Below are positions 57,407-64,000 of a DNA stretch of 64,000 nt, piece after piece. Every line of letters begins with the position of its first letter. Within the stretch, counting starts at the first letter, position 1. Under the pieces are notes generated by a model that was given only the letters and a program-made list of their open reading frames with translations, ran no database searches and was not told where the DNA came from. This stretch comes from Paulownia fortunei (taxonomy: Eukaryota > Streptophyta > Magnoliopsida > Lamiales > Paulowniaceae), in NCBI GenBank assembly GCA_019321725.1, contig CM033124.1, forward strand, positions 3,162,001 through 3,226,000. The letters run 5' to 3'. The translations under genes and the position numbers were made by a program.

Positions 57407-60400
57407 AAAATTTACAAATTTACTTATTATTAAGATAATTGTAAAGTAGCATCATTAGATAATTTTTAAAACTTTACTTATTATTAAGATGAAATGTAGA
57501 ATGCTTAAATATAGGACTTGATTTGTAACTTGTTGAAACTAATTAATTAAATTTAAAGAGGGACAAAACACTAATTATATTAATTTTTAAAAACAGGACA
57601 AATAATTTGAGAGGAAAAATAAAATAAAATCATGAGACTTATTTATGCACTTATTCAAACTTTTAAATATATACCCGTTAGTTTAATTGATTAGAGTGTT
57701 CTATTAATAATATGGAACACACATATTCAAAACCTGCATGTGACACTTGTACACTATTTTGGTAAAAAAATTAAAAAAAAAAAAAAAACGACGGGTCGAG
57801 CTTGACGATTCTGGCCCGTGGAACCGCACAAGTTAGGTAAAATGGAACCATAACGGGTTAGATTTTGACCCATTGACCACGGCCCATGATCGGGCCTAAA
57901 CTACATAATCATTACAGATACACCCTTTCACAAATAAATAAATACTAATGTTATTTAATAAATTAACAGTTTTATATTTTTCTTAACTTTTTAAGTTGAT
58001 TACAAAATGGTGAATTCATGACTTCTATCTAAGTTTTTTAAGCTAGTAGATTATAGGGAAGGTTTCAATGAATATGGAAGAACGATGAAAGAAATTGATA
58101 ATTTAACTATTTTACAAGAAAAATAAGTGTAAATAACCCTTAAAATATAGTTGGCTTTTAAAAGATTTATGGTTGGTGGAACATGAAACCAATGACGCAA
58201 ATCATGTTGGTCCAATTTTTAACATTAAATTATTAATAATTATAAATTTATTTTCAAATCCATAAGATAAGTCCTTAAGCTATGTTCCATCACATTAAAG
58301 AAATATGTGTTTTTTTTCGAACAATCCAAAAACATTAACAAATAAGACCACCATAACCATTTCTTGTTAACACTATATCCTTAGAAAATTTTTATATTCA
58401 CACAAGGTAATCCACAAGGCACCATGAATTGACCAAACTCTATATTAAATTATCAATTTCTCACAAAAAATAAAAATAAAAATGCATGATACCTTGTATT
58501 TAACAAAAAAAAAATAATATTAATTTTCTTGCTCTAATGATCCATATTCTACAATTGATATGTTTCCTTCCGCCACAACCAATTCCCCACAAATGAACGC
58601 ATATTAGTATTTTAATACTTAGTCCAATAATCTATAGAGATTGATTTTCTAGTTAAAGTTAAACATACCCAAATGAAACATTTATTGAAAAATATTTGTC
58701 TAAATGGTAAAAGTCTTACGTCTTGATACTCATTTGGTCAAATTGAATCAAAATTTCCGTTGACCAAAATCTAATCAAACACCATACTAAGTTAATCGAT
58801 TCTATACATTTATAACCCATTTGTTTTCGATTTTTTGATTAATTAAATTTTTTTTAAAAAAAATAAAATATAAAACATTTGATAAAACTTAAATAGTAAA
58901 ATTATATATGTATTTTTATTTATTATTTTTTAGTTTGGGTGAGTAAAAAAATTTAAAAATAGTATTAAAATATTTGATCAAAATTATATATTTATATAAA
59001 GATATATAAATTATAATTAAGTTTTGGATTCGGTTCAGTTAACAGAAATTAAAAATTTTAATTGAACAAAACTAAAAAATTAAAAAATTAAAAAATTAAA
59101 AATCGAATTTTTCGATTCAATTTTAATATAAATCAAAATTTTAATTTTAATTCAATTCGATTGGTTAAGCAAATTATGTGTACCCCTCTCATCTATTACT
59201 AGGTCAATGAATAAAACAAGGGATAAAAAATTATTTCAAAATACATTTTTTTATAATTTTTTATTGGTTTTATTGTTAAAAAAATATGTTGAGTTTTTTT
59301 AAAATATTAAACGTGTCTAACAGGTGTAATTTGTCCGGTTCGAACTCGCAACAGATTCAAATCCGAATTCTAAAAATCCTTAGTATGATGAATTTCGAAT
59401 TTGATCAAATCCATCTTGATTTAAGTATTGAAATTTCTAACTTGGTCAAAACCCATCACTTCTAATTTTGACGATCATAGTAATGAAAATTTGACAGGTT
59501 GGTACTTACATAAAGAATCATTTGAAATATAATTTTTATTTTCCGTTTTGGAGGAAAATATAACTATAAGTTTACATACTTGGTACTTACATAAAGAATC
59601 ATTGAAATATAATTTTTCTTTTCGTTTGGGAGGAAAAATCATACTTGGTACTTACATAAAAAATCATTTGACAGGCATCATTCTATTTACTATAATGAGA
59701 TAGTTTATTTGTTTGTTTCACAAAACTTAGTCCATTTTTTTTACATTTTTTGTTATTTTAACAAGAATATATTATTATTCCTATGTAGTTTACATAAATT
59801 GTATCATGTGCCTTGGCCGGGGTTATTGAAACTACCCAAAGAAGCGTTGGTGTGCATCTATGTGTATATTCTAATTGAACCCTATTTTGTCACGCATGAC
59901 ATCATATGTGTTTTCTTATTTGAATAAAAATATGATTATTCATCTTTATTCAAAATAGGACTATTTCAAGATAGACCAGTTCATAGCTTAATTTAAATTC
60001 GAACTTTTTTTCTATTTTCAATATAATCTTGTATTAATGATAGTTTGGATTATATAAAAATTAATTATTTTACATTTTAGTTACAAAGCTTTTAGTTACC
60101 AGATAAAAACTAGTTAGTTAAATAATTTTAATTTTGTAAAAATCAGTGAATGTTCTTAAATAACTTTACATTCAAATTCAACTAATTTTATGTTCTTAGC
60201 TATATTTTGAATACTTGTTAGTTTAAATACGATTAACTTTTATTCTTGATCGTGTTCCAATGATTAATGCAGCATTTTTTTAGAGATAAAAAATAATTAC
60301 ATCATTTCATACATTAAAATATCACAAATAATTCAAAAATTAATTAATTAGTACTATCTGAATCAATTAGAATATGAGAAAATTCATACTCTTAATTATC

Positions 60401-62036
60401 CCTACTAAATTTTTCTATTTGTTATTTTTTGTCGAATTCATTTTGGGAAAATATAGATATGTGAATTTTACAAGGATCACACTGCGTAAGTGTACATGTC
60501 TATTTATTTGATGATTCCTATCAACGGTTCATGAATCTCTATTCAGATCATTCCCCCTACTATAAGTTCTTCAACATATAAATCTATATTTTCCAAGTAA
60601 TTAATTGAATTGTTATTTGCAATAACAAAAAAGTATTTGGCACTTCATCATCTTCACATGTAATATTTTTAAAATCATATCGAATTGGTCAATTTGATCG
60701 ATTCAATCATGATAGATGATTGGTTCAATCTGTCTGGAGTTAAAAAATATAAATTCGATTAAACCTGTCAAAAAAAAAATTTTTAAAAAAAATAAACTTG
60801 GTATTTACATATAAGTAAGTGTTTATTTGAATTTTGAACTTTCTTAAATATATTGTTTAATTGGTTATTTATTTTTTGGGTTAATTTTACTTTAACTCTT
60901 GTACTCATGTTGAGTATCACCTTACCTCAAACTTTAATTGTCTTATTCTATTTCACTTTACCGTATATACTCTCATTACCTCACTTTATCCCCTATATTC
61001 TTACAAACCTAACCAAATTGTCCTTATTATTTTAAAATATTCTAAATTAACAAATTTGATTTATATTCTAATAATTTTATTATTTTTACTAATTATCACT
61101 TATATTAATTTTATTTAAAATTTTATTGCACTTAAATATCAATAACTATTTTTTTATTAACTTAATTTCTATTGGATTTTTATATTGTAGGAAAAAAAAT
61201 TTAGCTAATACATTTTACTTATAAATTTTCTATTCATCGTAAGTAAAAAAAAAATATAATATATTTGTAAATAGTATCTTGTTAGATACTTAAAATATTA
61301 GTAATGAATTTCTCATTACTAATGAAATTATCAAGATTTCATTAGAAATAATGTTAAATACAAAAAAATTATCTTTAAGTTTAATTTAATACTATTAAAT
61401 AAATTATAACTAGTCAAAGTATCATAATTTAATAGATAATGTGTTACAGTTAAAAAAAAATATAGTCGTTTTAGTATTTTATTTACTATTATTTGATTAC
61501 AATGATTATTTTTTAGTTTAACATAATTTTCATAACTTATGATTATTTCTTTAATAAAAAAAACAATCACTCATATTTTTCAAATTTAGTGAAATATTAT
61601 TTACAAAAATATATTATATATTTTTTAGATTTATAATGAGTAGGAAATTCATAGGTAAATGTATTAGCTAATAAAAGATATCATACTATACAGTAATTTA
61701 ATAGGAAGAATGCTAAATTAAAAATAATATTAAAATTAAAATACAATAAAATTTAAAAAAATTAATATTAAGTGTTAATTAATTAAATTAAGAAAATAAT
61801 TAGAATATAAATAATATATTAATATTAAAATAGTATTAAAATAATTTCACTAAAAATAATAGGTAAGAGCAATTTCATAATTTTTTAAATAAATATGATG
61901 GTAATATGAGATAATAAGAGTACCAAGATGTAAAACGAGACAGAATGAGATTTCAATAGGATACAATAAGATAATTCAGAGTATAAAGAATAAAATGATA
62001 CTCAATAAAAGTATAATGTTGTAAAGTGGAATTGAC
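57407..62036 (+). repeat. 4.63-kb near-identical block, copy B
   Basis: Starts at the gap edge and equals 49962-54592 with one substitution and one 1-bp indel. It carries the same SINE-like, tandem-repeat and long-TIR elements. Ends where paralogous divergence begins. Confidence 0.95.
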
Positions 62037-62038
62037 TC
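60878..62038. mobile_element. Long-TIR MULE-like element, second copy
   Basis: Same element at the same relative site as 53433-54594, differing by one A in a homopolymer and by the last three bases (GACTC instead of GACCC). Its 3' flank ATATAATTT corresponds to the TSD position in copy A, so the insertion predates the split of the two copies or was copied with them. Confidence 0.75.
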
Positions 62039-64000
62039 ATATAATTTTTACTTTATATATAAAAATTAGTCTTTCACAATATCATTTTATATCTTATTAT
62101 AAAAAATAGTTGAACAGGCAATTGAATTGGTCTGATCGATTGAACCACTGACCAATAACAAAATCGATTTGATGATCAATTCAGTTGTGAAAATAATTTT
62201 CAGATGTATCCTTTATTTTTAGTTTACTTGGCATTTATTTACCATTATACAATATACACTAGTTAATAATTTATAATTACCAAAATTATTTTTAAGAATG
62301 GTATATTTTCCTTTCGTCACACAAATATAGGAAAATTAATTTATTTATATATATTTTCACTATCCTAAAATTATGATTCATATTTTCTTTGAGATGTATG
62401 AGAACAAAAATCTATCTCCTAAACTTAATTTTTTTTTCTATAAGTACATTCTCACTTAAAAAAATATCATAGCATCATTAATTTTCAACCGTGATAATTA
62501 TTTTAAGCATACAGAAAATTTTTATTTTTTTAATTTTTTTAAAAAATTTATTTTCAATCAAACTGAATAAAATCCAAAGGTTGAGTTTCAAGAATGAAAT
62601 TTTAAGAATAATTGATAATTCTATGAAACATATGGGAGTCCAAGTCCAAGTCCAAAGGACACAAAAGTGCATATACTATAAATATATATATATATTGTAT
62701 GACAAAGTCCGAGTCAACCTTCAATGAAGAGTCTTCGGCGCTCCTTTGGGAAATGGTCAAATTGTCAAGTAGTTTTATTACTCGCTTTCTCCAGCTTGTT
62801 TTTATTCAGAAAAGACAAGAGAAATTACATCTAAACGTACAATCACTTTCATCCAGATATTTCAGTGGGAATGGTACGACGTAGCCCCTTACCCCAAACC
62901 AGACTCTAATAACACTCGCAACGTTCATAACAAAAGCAAACATTACCATACTTAAATTTATATTTCATTTCATTTCATGAATATATATATAAATGTACAT
63001 GATTTGTAATTTAATATTTAATTAAAAAATATTTTATATACTTAATATATATTTATAGCATGAAATAGAAGATAAAATACCAATTTACTATAAAAAATCT
63101 GTTTTATACCTAAATCATCTATCCTGTTAAAATTTTCTGACATGCAAGGAAGCTTTCAATAATGGGACAACACTAGCTTTAATTAATGATTTATTTCTTA
63201 AAACTATATTTGAACTTTGAATTATAGCAATGAAAATGAAATTAAGTGCAAAAATAAGGAAATAAAATTAAAATAGTGAGAAAAATATATTTTTGTTTCA
63301 AATTTATTATTTAAATTTTCTTTTTGAGACATTTGAAAAAATTATATCTCAAAATAGATTTTTTATTAAAACTATCGTTTTAATTAAACAATAATGTGAT
63401 ATCAATATCTTTTAATCACTATTTTCAAGGAATAAAAATATAAAGGTACACAAAATTTACATATTTTTAATTATCATCTAAAATTTATGTTAGGCCAAAT
63501 TATTCCCTTTGATGGAATTGCACTAGTTTTAAGTAATGGTTTATTTCTCAAAGCCTGTATTTGGACCTTGAACTTTAGCAATGAAAATGAAAGGAAGTGT
63601 AACAAAAAATACTTTTGTCTTAAAATAATTGTTCTAAGTTTCCTTTTTAGATGTTTTGAAATAAAATTTTGGTTTTCAAAATTATATTTTATTTAAAATA
63701 ATGACGTGACATTATTATTTTTTAGCAACTACTTTCAAATGCAAAAATATAAAAATACACAGCTTATAATTTTCAACTCTCATCCAAAATTTCATGTATG
63801 AATAAATTATTTTCATAATTTTTAGACAAAGTGAGTATTTTTATTATGTACTTTTCTAACTAATATTCAAGATTCAAATACTATATAATTCTGTAAGAAA
63901 ATGCAAAAAGCTGGATTTTTGTTTAAATAAAACTGATAACCCATTTTCCCCGTTTGTTGCAGCAGTCCCTCTACTTCAAACTCGGTAAGTTTCTAGGTAA
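62039..64000 (+). promoter_or_regulatory. Upstream region of a presumed second PGM-like gene
   Basis: About 90% identical to 54595-56601, including the end GTTTGTTGCAGCAGTC and CTCGGTAAGTTTC. In copy A the PGM-like ATG lies about 300 bp further on, so the second gene should start shortly beyond the window. Confidence 0.65.
62699..62884 (+). CDS. Unrecognised 61-codon frame in copy B
   Basis: Starts MTKSESTFNEESSALLWEMV. Longer than its copy A equivalent, which has a stop at codon 40. No domain recognised, and real coding status is doubtful. Confidence 0.15.
   Translation: MTKSESTFNEESSALLWEMVKLSSSFITRFLQLVFIQKRQEKLHLNVQSLSSRYFSGNGTT

Noticed and set aside
1..64000. CRISPR arrays, bacterial operons, riboswitches or organelle insertions
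   Set aside because: No regularly spaced repeats, no Shine-Dalgarno-led operons and no recognisable plastid or mitochondrial genes were seen.

Overview
The window looks like nuclear DNA of a flowering plant, most likely a eudicot. It is very AT-rich, spliced genes are sparse, and most of the sequence is nested Ty1/copia and Ty3/gypsy LTR retrotransposons, with MULE-like elements, SINE-like elements and MITEs. It is a scaffold piece: a run of exactly 100 N (57307-57406) marks an assembly gap. I cannot name the species.

Only two host genes look intact. The first is a minus-strand cytochrome P450 of the CYP706 type (4027-5742, two exons, 506 residues) with two short uORFs in its probable leader. 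The second is a plus-strand phosphoglycerate-mutase-like (histidine phosphatase, AT74/AT74H-type) gene starting at 56902 and cut off by the gap at 57306. Its upstream region recurs at 62037-64000 at roughly 90% identity and runs to the window edge, so a second gene copy probably lies just outside.

Layout: 1-3620, a decayed Ty1/copia element (minus) with a MITE in its gag. 3620-8720, CYP706 and its flanks. 8720-10351, a solo Athila-type LTR with a perfect TSD. 11848-12159, a SINE. 12160-16842, a chromodomain-bearing gypsy element (minus) interrupted by another Athila-type solo LTR (13228-15025). 16843-31986, a large Athila-type gypsy element (minus) with PBS, PPT, gag and pol. It carries an intronless, broken LONELY GUY (LOG) gene copy between pol and the 3' LTR and an internal 477-bp duplication bracketing foreign gypsy sequence, and its 5' LTR is split by a 2.4-kb solo LTR with a perfect TSD. 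31987-about 36640, a gag-only Athila relative with its own LTR and PBS. 36690-37045, a Tat-type integrase scrap. 39011-41478, a MULE-like element carrying a GRF zinc-finger gene remnant. 41479-43149, a further LTR. 44620-46391, exons of an unidentified gene remnant.

49962-54592 and 57407-62036 are practically identical (I count one substitution and one single-base indel in 4.6 kb) although the sequence after both is about 10% diverged. The switch lies within a few bases of the 3' end of a 1.16-kb long-TIR element. Together with the neighbouring gap this indicates either a recent duplication or conversion on top of an old tandem duplication, or a scaffolding artefact.

Best candidates for something new: the LOG copy inside the Athila element, the chimeric 24877-26514 segment, the gag-only Athila derivative with 120-bp coding repeats, and the sharp identity switch near the gap.
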